Source: Thermoleophilia bacterium (GTDB lineage: Bacteria > Actinomycetota > Thermoleophilia > Gaiellales > Gaiellaceae). From it: 36,987 nucleotides of DNA. Below are positions 24,317 through 33,479 of this stretch, one piece after another. The DNA is taken from the NCBI GenBank assembly GCA_009694305.1, contig SHVL01000025.1, positions 1 through 36,987 on the forward strand, given 5' to 3'. The notes below the pieces were generated by a model. That model ran no database searches and had not been told where the DNA came from. It saw nothing but the letters and a program-made list of their open reading frames with translations. A program made the translations under genes and the position numbers. The stretch's first letter is position 1. Each line of letters starts with the position of its first letter.

Positions 24317-24558
24317 CCGCTGCGCCGGAGAGAACGTGCGTGGGTTGTGGGCGCAGGGCTCCGCAGGCCGAGCTACTGCGCTTCGGCTCCGTCGAGGGCC
24401 TGTTGACGGCCGGCCGAACGCTCCCGGGCAGAGGTGCGTACACGTGTCGGCGGCTCGTCTGCTTCGAGAGAGCGGTAGCGTCTCGCGGCTTCAACCGGGT
24501 GTTACGTTCCACGGTGGTCGTGGAGTCGGGCCTCGCGAGCCACTACACTGACAGCTGA
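24313..24558 (+). CDS. ylxR: YlxR/RnpM family RNA-binding protein
   Basis: An 81-residue DUF448 protein; homologues bind RNA and, in Bacillus, regulate RNase P. The signature RTCVGCGRRAPQAELLRF and the later GRGAYTCRRLVCFERAV with FNRVLR match the family. Start and stop overlap nusA (ATGA) and infB (TGATG), showing tight coupling in the operon. Confidence 0.93.
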   Translation: MTAAPERTCVGCGRRAPQAELLRFGSVEGLLTAGRTLPGRGAYTCRRLVCFERAVASRGFNRVLRSTVVVESGLASHYTDS

Positions 24559-26612
24559 TGGCAGACGAACCCAACAAGTCAAGCCGCCCGCTCCGCCCCC
24601 GTGTGGGCCAGTCCGGGCGTAAGCGCAGGGTCGTGATCGACGGCGGGAACACGCGCGGGCGCGACGGGCGCCAGGCACGCGATCGAGGCGCGTCGGCGGA
24701 GACGCAGTCGCGTCAGCAGCCGGTCGTAGCAGCCACGGGACCGGTGACCGTCCCCTCGGGTGTGAGTGTCAAGGATCTCTCCGCCGCCCTGGGTATCACG
24801 GTTGTCCAGATCATCAAGATCATGATGGGGCTCGGCGAAATGGTCACGATCACGCAGTCACTGAGCGACGACTCCGTGATGCTGATCGCCACCGAGGTCG
24901 AGCGGGAGGTCGTGATCAAGCATGCGGCCGATGACGACTCGGAGCCCGAGATGTTCGAGGATGCCGACGACGACCTGACTCCACGGCCGCCCGTCGTCAC
25001 GATCATGGGGCACGTCGATCACGGCAAGACCACGCTTCTCGACGCTATCCGCCAGACATCTGTCGTCGATACCGAGGCCGGCGGAATCACGCAGCACATC
25101 GGTGCGTACCAGGTCGTCATCGGCGGACGCCGGATCACCTTTCTCGACACGCCCGGCCACGAGGCCTTCACGGCGATGCGTGCGCGCGGTGCCAAGGTCA
25201 CCGATATCGCGATTCTCGTTGTCGCTGCCGACGACGGCGTGATGCCGCAGACGCGCGAGTCCATCTCGCACGCGCGCGCAGCAGGAGTGCCGATCGTCGT
25301 TGCGGTCAACAAGATCGACGTCCCGAATGCCAATCTCGACCGCGTCCGTTCGGAGCTTGCAACCGAGGGGTTGCAGCCCGAGGAGTGGGGAGGAACGACC
25401 CAGTTCGCAGAGGTATCTGCGAAGCAGAGGCTCAATCTCGACGAGTTGCTCGAGAAGCTGTTGCTCGTCGCCGACGCAGAGCTCGACCTGCGCGCCAATG
25501 CTTCGGTGGAGGCGTCGGGGCCAATCATCGAGTCGCGCCTCGACGTGGGCCGCGGCCCGGTTGCGACCATGCTCGTCCATCGCGGAACCCTGCGTGTCGG
25601 AGATGCGATCGTCGCGGGTGACGCCTCGGGCAAGGTACGGGCGCTCCACGACTACAAGGGCGACAAGGTCAAGGAGGCACGTCCCGGCGAGCCAGTGGAG
25701 ATCCTTGGTTTCGACCGGCCTCCGCCGGCTGGTGAGCTTGGTCGCGTCGTCGAGCACGAGCGCCTCGCCAAGGACATGGCTCAGAAGCGAGCAGGCCGCC
25801 TTCGGCGGGAGCAGCTCGCGCAGCGTTCCAAGCGCGGCGTTTCCCTCGAGAGCCTGTTCACCCAGATGCAGGAGGGTGTCGTCCAGGACCTGAACATCGT
25901 GCTCAAGGGCGATGTCCAGGGCTCGGTCGAGGCTCTGCTCGGCGAGCTCGGGAAGATCCAGCACTCCGAGGTGCGGGTCAACGTGATCCACACGGGCGTC
26001 GGGGGAATCACCGAGAACGACATCAACCTCGCGTCTGCCTCGAATGCCCTTGTGATCGGCTTCAACGTGCGGCCGAGCGCGGAGTCGAGAGCGCTCGCCG
26101 ACCGCGAAGGCGTCGATATCCGAACCTACCGCGTCATCTACCAGTTGACCGACGACATCCAGAAGGCTCTCGTGGGCATGCTCTCCCCGGTCGAGACCGA
26201 GGAGACGATGGGCGAGGCGGAGGTGCGCGCGCTGTTCAAGGTCTCGCGGCTCGGCACGATTGCTGGCTGCATGGTCACGAACGGCACGATTCGTCGCAAT
26301 GCCCAGGTGCGGGTGGTGCGCGACGGAACCGAGATCTATGACACGTCGATCTCGCAGTTGAGGCGGTTCAAGGACGATGCGCGCGAGGTCAGCGAGGGGT
26401 TCGAGTGCGGGATCCTGCTCGACGGGTACAACGACCTCAAGGAGGGCGATATCCTCGAGGCCTACGAGACGAGACAGATCGAGCGTACCGATCTCGCCGA
26501 GACCGTCCGGGCTCCGGCCGCTTCAGACGAGCCAGACGAGTTAGACGGATTAGACGGATTAGACGGATTAGGCGAATTAGACGAAGCACCGGCTGACGCC
26601 GAAGCAGAGTGA
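24558..26612 (+). CDS. infB: Translation initiation factor IF-2
   Basis: GTPase that delivers fMet-tRNA to the 30S subunit. A short basic N-terminus is followed by the IF2-N domain (VSVKDLSAALGITVVQIIKI), the G domain (GHVDHGKTT at 151-159; DTPGHEAFTAMRARG; NKID) and domains II-IV. At 684 residues it is much shorter than many actinobacterial IF-2 proteins because the long N-terminal disordered region is missing. The C-terminus ends in an odd LDG repeat encoded by tandem TTA codons, beyond the conserved domain. Start overlaps the ylxR stop. Confidence 0.95.
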   Translation: MADEPNKSSRPLRPRVGQSGRKRRVVIDGGNTRGRDGRQARDRGASAETQSRQQPVVAATGPVTVPSGVSVKDLSAALGITVVQIIKIMMGLGEMVTITQSLSDDSVMLIATEVEREVVIKHAADDDSEPEMFEDADDDLTPRPPVVTIMGHVDHGKTTLLDAIRQTSVVDTEAGGITQHIGAYQVVIGGRRITFLDTPGHEAFTAMRARGAKVTDIAILVVAADDGVMPQTRESISHARAAGVPIVVAVNKIDVPNANLDRVRSELATEGLQPEEWGGTTQFAEVSAKQRLNLDELLEKLLLVADAELDLRANASVEASGPIIESRLDVGRGPVATMLVHRGTLRVGDAIVAGDASGKVRALHDYKGDKVKEARPGEPVEILGFDRPPPAGELGRVVEHERLAKDMAQKRAGRLRREQLAQRSKRGVSLESLFTQMQEGVVQDLNIVLKGDVQGSVEALLGELGKIQHSEVRVNVIHTGVGGITENDINLASASNALVIGFNVRPSAESRALADREGVDIRTYRVIYQLTDDIQKALVGMLSPVETEETMGEAEVRALFKVSRLGTIAGCMVTNGTIRRNAQVRVVRDGTEIYDTSISQLRRFKDDAREVSEGFECGILLDGYNDLKEGDILEAYETRQIERTDLAETVRAPAASDEPDELDGLDGLDGLGELDEAPADAEAE
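26541..26585 (+). repeat. 9-bp minisatellite at the 3' end of infB
   Basis: Five tandem units of TTAGACGGA or close variants (the last two read TTAGGCGAA and TTAGACGAA). They encode LDG-LDG-LDG-LGE-LDE, each unit beginning with the rare codon TTA. The stretch is visibly AT-richer than its surroundings. Confidence 0.9.
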
Positions 26613-26708
26613 CCCGGCAGGCCGTCGCGGCCGTCGGTTGCCCGGTGGTGGCGGAGTCTCGTCGTGGGTGGCGTCGGCATCCCGCTTCTCCGCGCAGAGG
26701 CCAGAGGG

Positions 26709-26734
26709 CGTACTCTCCGGCGCCGGAGAGTACG
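26709..26734. repeat. Perfect 26-bp palindrome between infB and DUF503
   Basis: The half-site CGTACTCTCCGGC is followed directly by its exact reverse complement. As RNA it folds into an 11-bp stem with a GCGC tetraloop; as DNA it could be a dimeric operator. No T-run follows. It lies in the 152-base gap of an otherwise tightly packed operon, 30 bases before the DUF503 start. Confidence 0.9.
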
Positions 26735-26764
26735 AATGACCGCCGCGAACGCTTCAATGGGGAC

Positions 26765-27064
26765 GTGGCAACGGGTTTCATCGGCATCTACTCCTTCGAG
26801 CTGCTCTTCCCGGAGAGCCACTCGCTGAAGGAGAAGCGCATGCATCTCCGATCGGTGAAGGCCCAGTTGACGAGACGCGTAGCCTGCTCTATCGCAGAGG
26901 TAGACCACCATGAGGTGTGGCAGCGGACACGCCTGACCCTGGCGTGTGTCACCCGTGAGGCCGGTGAGGCCCATCGTCTCCTCGACGAAGCGGAGCGGTG
27001 GCTTGCCGGACAGGATTTCGACCTGATCGCCCACGAGCGCGACCTCGTGACGCTCGATGACTAG
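26765..27064 (+). CDS. DUF503 family protein (YlxP-like)
   Basis: A 99-residue protein in the position usual for the DUF503/YlxP family, between infB and rbfA. The motif SHSLKEKRMHLRSVKAQLTR and the DLIAHERDLVTLDD end fit the family, a ferredoxin-like fold of unknown function. GTG at 26765 is chosen because it begins the domain; an earlier GTG overlapping the infB stop (26609) would add 52 low-complexity residues. The stop overlaps rbfA by eight bases. Confidence 0.85.
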   Translation: MATGFIGIYSFELLFPESHSLKEKRMHLRSVKAQLTRRVACSIAEVDHHEVWQRTRLTLACVTREAGEAHRLLDEAERWLAGQDFDLIAHERDLVTLDD

Positions 27065-27473
27065 AAACCCGTCACGCTCACCGCGGATGCGCCGGGTGGA
27101 CGAGGCGATCAAGGCGGTCGTCTCGGAGACGATCCCGACCCTGAAGGATCCACGAATCGGCTTCGTCACCGTCACGGGAGTCGTCACGACCTCCGACCTA
27201 GCGCAGGCCACCGTGTGGCTCAGCGTCTACGGTGGAGAGAAGCGGCGGCAGGCGACGCTGACTGCGCTCGAAGGGGCTGCCGGCGTGCTCCAGGCACGGG
27301 TGAACCACGACCTCCGCCTGCGGCGCACCCCGCAGATCATCTTTCAATACGATCCTTCGGTCGAGGATGGCGTACGCATGTCGAAGCTGATCGACGATCT
27401 CGACCCGGGGCCTGCAGAGGCGAGTGACGATGAGGGTGCTGCCGACGGCGGCGGTGACGATGACGGCGCCTGA
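27057..27473 (+). CDS. rbfA: 30S ribosome-binding factor RbfA
   Basis: Cold-shock and 16S-maturation factor with a KH-like fold. The 138-residue product contains RRVDEAIKAVVSETIP, LKDPRIGFVTVTGVVTTSDL, AQATVWLSVYG and LRLRRTPQIIFQYD, all family hallmarks. The tail is Asp/Gly-rich. Overlaps both neighbours; ATG at 27057 is fixed by the overlap and family alignment. Confidence 0.94.
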   Translation: MTRNPSRSPRMRRVDEAIKAVVSETIPTLKDPRIGFVTVTGVVTTSDLAQATVWLSVYGGEKRRQATLTALEGAAGVLQARVNHDLRLRRTPQIIFQYDPSVEDGVRMSKLIDDLDPGPAEASDDEGAADGGGDDDGA

Positions 27474-28452
27474 GATCACAGCCGTCCTGGACGTGCTGCG
27501 TGCGAACGACCGTTTTCTCGTCACCTCCCACGAAAATCCGGATGGGGACGCTCTCGGGTCGCTTCTGGCGATGCACCTGTCTCTGGTCGAACTCGGGAAG
27601 GACAGCGTCATGGTGCTGGCCGGAGACGGGCCGGTTCCGGGTGAGTACGCGTTCCTCGACCTCGACGGTGCCGGTCTTCTCCGCGAGTTGCCGTCTGACC
27701 GGCTCGGCCGGGTGCTCGTGGCTGTGGACTGTGCGCAGGAGATGCGATTGACCGATGTCCGCCTGCTCGAGGCCCCGGTCGTCGTCAACATCGACCACCA
27801 TCACGACAACACCCTCTTCGGCTCCGTGAACCTCGTCGTCGGCGAGGCGTCGTCCACGGCGGAACTGCTTGCCGATGTCATCGCCGGGGCGGGGATCGTG
27901 CCCACACCGGCTATTGCCAGAGCGCTCTATACGGGGCTTGTCACCGATACGGGGCGCTTTCAGTACGCGAATACCACGCCGAAGGCGCTTCGCCTGGCTG
28001 CAGACCTCGTCGAGGCAGGCGCAGACACCGAGAGCGTCTTCCGGAATGTCTACGAGTCGATGCACTTCGCCAAGCTGAAGCTCCTCGCCCGGGCCCTCGA
28101 CCGGGCGTCTCTCCACGCAGACGGGCACGTTGTGATCTCGTTCCTGCTCCGCGAAGATTTCGGGGACGTTGGAGCGGTAGAGCCCTATTCGGAGGGAATC
28201 ATCGACGTTCTGCGCGCGGTCGAGGGGGCCGAGCTAGCAGCGTTGATCCGGGAGCCACTGCGCGACGGCGGCCCTGCACGGAAGGTCTCGTTGCGGTCGT
28301 CTACCGATCGGGTGGATGTCTCTGCTATTGCGCGGAAGTCGAGTGGTGGCGGACACCGTCAGGCTGCCGGATTCTCCAGCGATCGCTCGCTCGAGGAGCT
28401 CATCACCTTCATCGTGGACGAGTTCGCGGTGCAATCGGCGATGACGGCCTGA
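27460..28452 (+). CDS. nrnA: DHH/DHHA1 phosphoesterase, NrnA-like oligoribonuclease/pAp phosphatase
   Basis: NrnA degrades very short RNAs and dephosphorylates pAp. The 330-residue product has the DHH-family metal motifs: SHENPDGDALGS (His24, Asp28, Asp30), VAVDCAQ (Asp90), NIDHHHDN (Asp112-His115) and TDTGRFQYANTT; the C-terminal DHHA1 motif is SSGGGHRQAAGF. ATG at 27460 overlaps rbfA by 14 bases; a GTG at 27424 would add 12 residues and overlap more. Standard superoperon position before truB. Confidence 0.92.
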   Translation: MTAPEITAVLDVLRANDRFLVTSHENPDGDALGSLLAMHLSLVELGKDSVMVLAGDGPVPGEYAFLDLDGAGLLRELPSDRLGRVLVAVDCAQEMRLTDVRLLEAPVVVNIDHHHDNTLFGSVNLVVGEASSTAELLADVIAGAGIVPTPAIARALYTGLVTDTGRFQYANTTPKALRLAADLVEAGADTESVFRNVYESMHFAKLKLLARALDRASLHADGHVVISFLLREDFGDVGAVEPYSEGIIDVLRAVEGAELAALIREPLRDGGPARKVSLRSSTDRVDVSAIARKSSGGGHRQAAGFSSDRSLEELITFIVDEFAVQSAMTA

Positions 28453-28468
28453 GGGCGCGTAGAGCGTG

Positions 28469-29281
28469 ATGGCGATTCCGAGGGGACTCGATCCGACAGG
28501 GGTGATCCTCGTGGACAAGCCCGCGGGGCCATCGTCGTTTGCCGTCCTCGCGGGCGTGCGTGCGCGTACCCGGGCAAAGACCGGCCATGCGGGCACACTC
28601 GACCCTTTCGCAACCGGGCTCTTGCTTCTGTTGTCCGGTGGGGCAACTACACTTGCGTCGTGCTTTGTCGGATTGCCCAAGCGGTATCTCACCGATGTAG
28701 ACCTGTCACGCCGGACCACTACCGGCGACCCCGAGGGCGACCTGCTCGAGGAGCACGACCCTCCGAGTCCTGCCGAGCTCGAGGCATCGCTCGCGGGCCT
28801 CCGTGGTGACGTCGAGCTTCCGATCCCGACGGCGTCAGCCGTCAAGATCGGTGGCGAGCGCGCCTACCGCCTGCACCGCCGGGGTATCGCCGTGGAGATG
28901 CCCCTGCGCCGCTCGCGCGTAGACACGCTCGACGTCATCGCGTATAGCGACGGCATCGCAACACTCGACGTGCTGGTCAGCTCCGGGACGTACGTCCGTT
29001 CCATCGCCGACGTGCTCGGCGGTCACTGCGCAGCCCTGCGGCGAACGGAGGTCGGGCCGTTCGCGGTCGCAGAGGCCGACGCCGACCGGGTGCTGGCAAT
29101 CGGCGACGCCCTCGGCCGCATCGGGATGACGGTGGCCGAGGCCGAGGCCGATCGGCAGAGCCGCGCTGAGGCTGACCGCAGCCGTGCCGAGCACGGTCGG
29201 AGTCAGGCCGAGGACGAGCGCCATCGGGTCGCCTTGCAGCAGTCAGGCGAAATGGTCGAGGGATCGGCGGCAGGCAGCTGA
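28469..29281 (+). CDS. truB: tRNA pseudouridine(55) synthase TruB
   Basis: Makes pseudouridine 55 in the T-loop of tRNAs. The catalytic Asp45 lies in KTGHAGTLDPFATGLLL; GVILVDKPAGPSSF and RRLSRVD-like, SSGTYVRSIADVLG and LRRTEVGPF motifs follow. Beyond residue 205 there is an unusual 60-residue charged tail with repeated AEADR/AEHGR/AEDER words, probably a helix or short coiled coil. ATG at 28469 is chosen over the GTG one codon earlier. The stop overlaps ribF by one base. Confidence 0.93.
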   Translation: MAIPRGLDPTGVILVDKPAGPSSFAVLAGVRARTRAKTGHAGTLDPFATGLLLLLSGGATTLASCFVGLPKRYLTDVDLSRRTTTGDPEGDLLEEHDPPSPAELEASLAGLRGDVELPIPTASAVKIGGERAYRLHRRGIAVEMPLRRSRVDTLDVIAYSDGIATLDVLVSSGTYVRSIADVLGGHCAALRRTEVGPFAVAEADADRVLAIGDALGRIGMTVAEAEADRQSRAEADRSRAEHGRSQAEDERHRVALQQSGEMVEGSAAGS

Positions 29282-30156
29282 TGCGGATCGCGCACGCGCC
29301 GGGACAACTCGAGAGACAGCCGCGTGCGGTCGCGATCGGCACCTTCGACGGAGTGCACAGGGGCCACCGGAGCGTCGTCCAGGCGGCGATCGACACCGGC
29401 CTCGCGCCGACGGTGATCACGTTCGACCCGCACCCGCGGATCGCGCTCGGGAACCACGTCGAGCTGATCGCCACGCTCGAGCGGAGGCTCGAGCTCCTCG
29501 GAGAAGCCGGTGTCGAGGCAACGCTCGTCGCATCGTTCACGCCGGAGCTGATGGCGCTCGAGGCCGAGGTGTTTGCGGAGCGGTATCTGCGTGGGATCGG
29601 AGCCGAGGCGGTCGCAGCCGGAGCGGATTTCCGTTTTGGCGCGCGGCGGCGGGGCGATCTTGCGTTGCTCGAGCGGCTTGGCTTCGACGTGCTCGAGGTC
29701 GAGACGGTGCCGGGCGTCTCGTCATCGGGGATCAGGAATGCCCTGCACGAGGGCGATATGGTTGCAGCAGCCACCATGCTCGGCCGGCCCTACGAGCTCG
29801 ACGGCGTCGTCGTCGCCGGCGACCAGCGTGGAGGAACGCTTGGATACCCGACGGCGAACCTCGCGCCCGAGCCCCAGCTCGTCTGTCCGCGCAACGGCAT
29901 TTACGCCGGTGCGGCGCTCGGCCACCGGGCCGCAGTCTCGATCGGGACGAACCCGCACTACGGGGGAACGGAACGGCGGATCGAGCCCTACCTGCTCGAC
30001 TTCGACGGTGACCTGTACGGCAAGCGACTCGTCGTCGAGGTGTGGCAGAGGCTCCGAGACGAGGAGGTGTTTGCCTCCGAGGCCGACCTCGTCGCCCAGA
30101 TCGGTCGAGACGTGGACGCAACGAGGTCGGCCGTGCGGCCGACACGTCCCGTCTGA
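29281..30156 (+). CDS. ribF: Bifunctional riboflavin kinase/FMN adenylyltransferase
   Basis: Converts riboflavin to FMN and FAD. The N-terminal nucleotidyltransferase domain has AIGTFDGVHRGHRSV and TFDPHPR; SSSGIRNALHEGD closes it. The C-terminal flavokinase domain has GDQRGGTLGYPTANL and ISIGTNP-like SIGTNPHYGG. The 291-residue length fits. The ATG overlaps the truB stop (TGATG). It ends the tightly coupled part; about 300 bases then precede rpsO. Confidence 0.94.
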   Translation: MRIAHAPGQLERQPRAVAIGTFDGVHRGHRSVVQAAIDTGLAPTVITFDPHPRIALGNHVELIATLERRLELLGEAGVEATLVASFTPELMALEAEVFAERYLRGIGAEAVAAGADFRFGARRRGDLALLERLGFDVLEVETVPGVSSSGIRNALHEGDMVAAATMLGRPYELDGVVVAGDQRGGTLGYPTANLAPEPQLVCPRNGIYAGAALGHRAAVSIGTNPHYGGTERRIEPYLLDFDGDLYGKRLVVEVWQRLRDEEVFASEADLVAQIGRDVDATRSAVRPTRPV

Positions 30157-30322
30157 CGGCGATGGGCGGCGTGCCGCGGCCTGTCTGACAGAGAGGCGCA
30201 GTCGTGCCAGCAGGTCGATCCGCGGCCGTCTGTAGGGGTTTACTCGCACAAGCACGAGCGGCCTCGGTGCCATCAGTCGGGGCGGCCCTTTCGGCGCGGT
30301 CGGAGGGCGTAGAGGATAGGTT

Positions 30323-30352
30323 TTGACCGCTCCGCAGCAGCCAGAGTACGGT
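30323..30352 (+). promoter_or_regulatory. Promoter and leader of rpsO
   Basis: TTGACC (30323-30328), 18-base spacer, TACGGT (30347-30352). It would give a leader of about 97 bases before the S15 start, long enough for the autoregulatory structure known for other S15 messages, but I could not identify that fold. The rest of the 299-base gap between ribF and rpsO holds nothing recognisable. Confidence 0.5.
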
Positions 30353-30455
30353 GAAATCCCGATGGGTGCTACGATTCCGGCGGACCCTCTCTCGGCTGGC
30401 CGTGCCTTCCTTCACGCCGCGCTTGGAGTGTGGAACCTCAACGCAAGGAGGACGT

Positions 30456-30725
30456 ATGCCCCTCACCAAGGAAGTCAAGCAGGAACTGATCGACAAACAC
30501 GGCCGCGCATCGACCGACACGGGTTCGCCCGAGGTGCAGGTCGCAATGCTGACGAAGCGCATCAACGACCTCACCGAGCACCTTCGAGCTCACTCGAAGG
30601 ATCACCACTCGCGGCGTGGTCTGCTGAAGCTCGTCGGGCGCCGCCGCCGGTTCCTCGCCTACATGCAGAAGCACGACATCGAGGGCTATCGCGCACTCAT
30701 CAAAGAACTGGGCCTGCGCCGCTAG
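30456..30725 (+). CDS. rpsO: 30S ribosomal protein S15
   Basis: The 89-residue S15 protein binds 16S rRNA in the central domain. The sequence starts [20 protein letters not shown] and carries the conserved [20 protein letters not shown] and [20 protein letters not shown]. The ATG at 30456 has a strong AAGGAGG ribosome site at 30445-30451. Confidence 0.97.
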   Translation: MPLTKEVKQELIDKHGRASTDTGSPEVQVAMLTKRINDLTEHLRAHSKDHHSRRGLLKLVGRRRRFLAYMQKHDIEGYRALIKELGLRR

Positions 30726-30754
30726 GTCAACGACCTGGGCGCACGTCCCACTGG

Positions 30755-30818
30755 CAGAAGGTGGGTGTTTGATCGAGCCGTGCGGCGCAGCACGGTTGGC
30801 TCAAACTTCCACCTTCTG
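30755..30818 (+). other. Long hairpin in the rpsO-pnp intergenic region
   Basis: Three stacked helices: CAGAAGGTGG/CCACCTTCTG (30755-30764, 30809-30818), GTTTGA/TCAAAC (30767-30772, 30801-30806) and CCGTGC/GCACGG (30778-30783, 30790-30795). This matches in position and shape the RNase III-processed leader through which PNPase autoregulates its own message in E. coli. Function here is inferred. Confidence 0.8.
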
Positions 30819-30845
30819 AAATAGAAAGACGGAAGGAACACACAT

Positions 30846-33284
30846 ATGAGCATCGCAACCGGGCGTCAAGCCACGGTGTCGATCGAGATCGGTGGTCGCG
30901 AGATCACCTTCGAGACCGGCAAGCTCGCCAAGCAGGCCGACGGCGCTGTCGTCGTCCGCTCCGGCGACACGATGATCCTCGCGACGGCCGTTGGCCGGCA
31001 GGAAGCTCGCGCAGACGCGGACTTCTTCCCGCTGACGATCGACGTCGAGGAGCGGATGTACGCCGCCGGCAAGATTCCGGGCGGCTTCTTCAAGCGCGAG
31101 GGGAAGGCGTCCGAGCGGGCGACCCTCACGGCGCGAATGATCGACCGCCCGATCCGGCCGCTCTGGCCCAAGGGCTTCCGCAACGAGGTACAGGTGATCT
31201 GCACCGTCCTCTCCGCGGACATGGTTCATGCGCACGACGTGCTCTGCATCAACGGCGCGTCTGCCGCGCTCGCCATCTCACCGCTGCCGTTCCTCGGCCC
31301 GGTCGGGGCGGTTCGCGTGGCACGCATCGACGGTGAACTGGTTCTCAACCCGACCCTCATCGAGGCCGACGAGGACTCCGATCTCGACCTGATCGTTGTC
31401 GGAACACGGAATGCGCTCACGATGATCGAGGCCGGCGCAGACCAGATCCCCGAGGACGTGATGCTGCAGGCGTTCGAGCTCGCCCACGGCGAGATCAAGC
31501 GCATCTGCGACGTGATCGACAACCTGCGTGAGCAGGTAGGCAAGCCGAAGTGGGTCGATCCGGCCCTCACCGCCGAGCTCGAGGAAACCCATGGCGGTGC
31601 GATCCGGCAGCGCATCCAGGATCAGGGCCTCAAGGCAGTCGCCTCGATCGTGGACGAGATCGTGGACGAGGTGTGCACCGACATCACGCTCGACTCCACC
31701 GAGGACGACATGGTGCAGGAGATGCAGGTCAAGGGTGGACTCGCCCTCGTGCTCGACAAGCTGCGGCTCGCCGCAGTCGAGGCGCCGGTGCGTGACCAGT
31801 TCGAGACCCAGTTGCGGGCACTGACCGACGCGGAGTCGGACTCCAAGTACCTGAAGTCACGCAAGCGCGGCATCCTCTTCGACAGCATCGTCGAGGGCGT
31901 GAACCTGCCCTTCCCGAGCTCCGACGGAGACTCGGACGGCAAGGATGCCACGACGAAGACTTGGGTCAAGAAAGCGGCAGACGCGGTCTACAAGGACATC
32001 GTCCGCAAGAACATCGCCGTTGACAAGCGTCGTCTTGACGGACGGGGTACCGAGGAGATCCGCCCGATCAACGTCGAGGTCGGTTTCGCACCACGGACGC
32101 ACGGCTCCGGCCTGTTTACGCGTGGCGAGACGCAGATCCTGACGCTCTGCACGCTCGGTACCGCCAAGGAAGGTCAGCGGATCGACGACCTTTCCCTCGA
32201 GCAGGATCGCCACTACATCCATCACTACAACTTCCCGCCCTACTCGGTCGGCGAGACCGGGTTCATGCGGGGGCCGAAGCGCCGCGACATCGGTCACGGT
32301 GCACTCGCGCAGCGGGCGCTCCAGGCGGTCATCCCGTCTCCGGAGGACTTCCCGTACACGATTCGCCTCGTCTCGGAGACGCTCGAGTCGAACGGCTCGT
32401 CGTCGATGGGATCCGTCTGCGGCTCGACGATGTCGATGATGGATGCAGGTGTGCCGATCAAGGCTCCGGTTTCCGGGATCGCGATGGGCCTCGTCAAGGA
32501 GGGCGACGACTACGTCATCCTCACCGACATCCAGGGTGCCGAGGATCATCTCGGTGACATGGACTTCAAGGTCGCGGGCACCGAAGCGGGCATCACCGCC
32601 CTGCAGATGGACATCAAGATCACCGGCGTCACGCAGGAGATCATGCGCGACGCGCTCCAGCAGGCGAAGCGGGCTCGCACGGAGATCCTCGCCAAGATGG
32701 CAGAGGCGATCTCCGAGCCGAGGGCCGAGCTTGCAGATCACGCGCCGCGTATCTCGGTAGTGCAAATCAGCCCCGAGTTCATCGGCATGGTGATCGGCAA
32801 GGGCGGCGAGACGATCCGTGGCCTCGAGGCCGACTACGACGTGCAGATCGACATCGGCGAGGACGGAACGATCCTCGTTTACGCGACCGAGGGCACGAAG
32901 GGTGACGCGGCAGTCGCGGCGATCACCGCACTCACGAAGTCGCCCGAGGTGGGCGACACCTACACCGGCAAGGTCGTCAAGACGACCGAGTTCGGTGCCT
33001 TCGTCGAGCTGAAGAAGGGCACGGACGGCCTGCTCCACGTCTCGAACGTCGGGCCGGGCCGCGTCGCGCACATCGAGGACGTTCTGGCCCGAGGCGACGT
33101 CGTAGACGTGATCGTGCAGGAGGTGGACAAGGACCGGGGCCGCATCGGCCTCAAGCTCGTCGCCAAGCACGAGGACGGCGGGCTCGTGATGCCGGACGTG
33201 CTGATCGAGCGGGCAAAGGATGCCCCGCCGCGTGAGCCGCGTCCGCCGCGCGACGACCGTGGCGGCCGTGGCGGCCGCCGCTAG
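30846..33284 (+). CDS. pnp: Polyribonucleotide nucleotidyltransferase (PNPase)
   Basis: Phosphorolytic 3'-5' exoribonuclease and polymerase of RNA; actinobacterial members can also make (p)ppGpp-type products. Two RNase PH-like domains are seen ([40 protein letters not shown]; second core with [19 protein letters not shown] near residue 560), then a KH domain ([13 protein letters not shown] near 646) and an S1 domain ([20 protein letters not shown], about 700-770). The C-terminus is a short RG-rich tail ([10 protein letters not shown]). The 812-residue length fits actinobacterial PNPase. GGAAGGA lies upstream of the ATG, after the intergenic hairpin. Confidence 0.96.
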   Translation: MSIATGRQATVSIEIGGREITFETGKLAKQADGAVVVRSGDTMILATAVGRQEARADADFFPLTIDVEERMYAAGKIPGGFFKREGKASERATLTARMIDRPIRPLWPKGFRNEVQVICTVLSADMVHAHDVLCINGASAALAISPLPFLGPVGAVRVARIDGELVLNPTLIEADEDSDLDLIVVGTRNALTMIEAGADQIPEDVMLQAFELAHGEIKRICDVIDNLREQVGKPKWVDPALTAELEETHGGAIRQRIQDQGLKAVASIVDEIVDEVCTDITLDSTEDDMVQEMQVKGGLALVLDKLRLAAVEAPVRDQFETQLRALTDAESDSKYLKSRKRGILFDSIVEGVNLPFPSSDGDSDGKDATTKTWVKKAADAVYKDIVRKNIAVDKRRLDGRGTEEIRPINVEVGFAPRTHGSGLFTRGETQILTLCTLGTAKEGQRIDDLSLEQDRHYIHHYNFPPYSVGETGFMRGPKRRDIGHGALAQRALQAVIPSPEDFPYTIRLVSETLESNGSSSMGSVCGSTMSMMDAGVPIKAPVSGIAMGLVKEGDDYVILTDIQGAEDHLGDMDFKVAGTEAGITALQMDIKITGVTQEIMRDALQQAKRARTEILAKMAEAISEPRAELADHAPRISVVQISPEFIGMVIGKGGETIRGLEADYDVQIDIGEDGTILVYATEGTKGDAAVAAITALTKSPEVGDTYTGKVVKTTEFGAFVELKKGTDGLLHVSNVGPGRVAHIEDVLARGDVVDVIVQEVDKDRGRIGLKLVAKHEDGGLVMPDVLIERAKDAPPREPRPPRDDRGGRGGRR

Positions 33285-33291
33285 CGATCTC

Positions 33292-33335
33292 GTCTGTGGG
33301 CTCGCGGTGGAAGAGCGTACCGCGAGCCCACAGAC
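33292..33335 (+). terminator. Strong hairpin after pnp
   Basis: A 17-bp perfect stem, GTCTGTGGGCTCGCGGT with its exact complement, and a ten-base loop, starting eight bases after the pnp stop. It probably marks the 3' end of the superoperon, though the following sequence is pyrimidine-rich rather than a clean T-run. Confidence 0.75.
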
Positions 33336-33360
33336 TCATCGCCTAGCCTTTCCTTTCCAG

Positions 33361-33391
33361 GGAAGAGCAAGATCCCTGAAGGAAGAGCAAG
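33361..33391. repeat. Short direct repeat after pnp
   Basis: GGAAGAGCAAG occurs at 33361-33371 and 33381-33391; the first copy overlaps a small hairpin CAGGGA/TCCCTG. A shorter GGAAGAGC is also in the loop of the pnp terminator hairpin (33309-33316). Confidence 0.6.
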
Positions 33392-33479
33392 TCTCTAGGG
33401 CTGTCCGTCTGGTCGGGCGAGAGGACGCTGGTGCAGGCGGGCGCGCGATCACCACGGCTTTGATACGACTCGACTCGCC

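Noticed and set aside
26609-26764. N-terminal extension of DUF503 from a GTG overlapping the infB stop
   Set aside because: The added 52 residues are low complexity, absent from the family, and contain the perfect palindrome.
33361-33391. Repeated GGAAGAGCAAG as the start of a CRISPR-like array
   Set aside because: Only two 11-base copies at a 20-base period; far too short for repeats and spacers, and no cas gene nearby.
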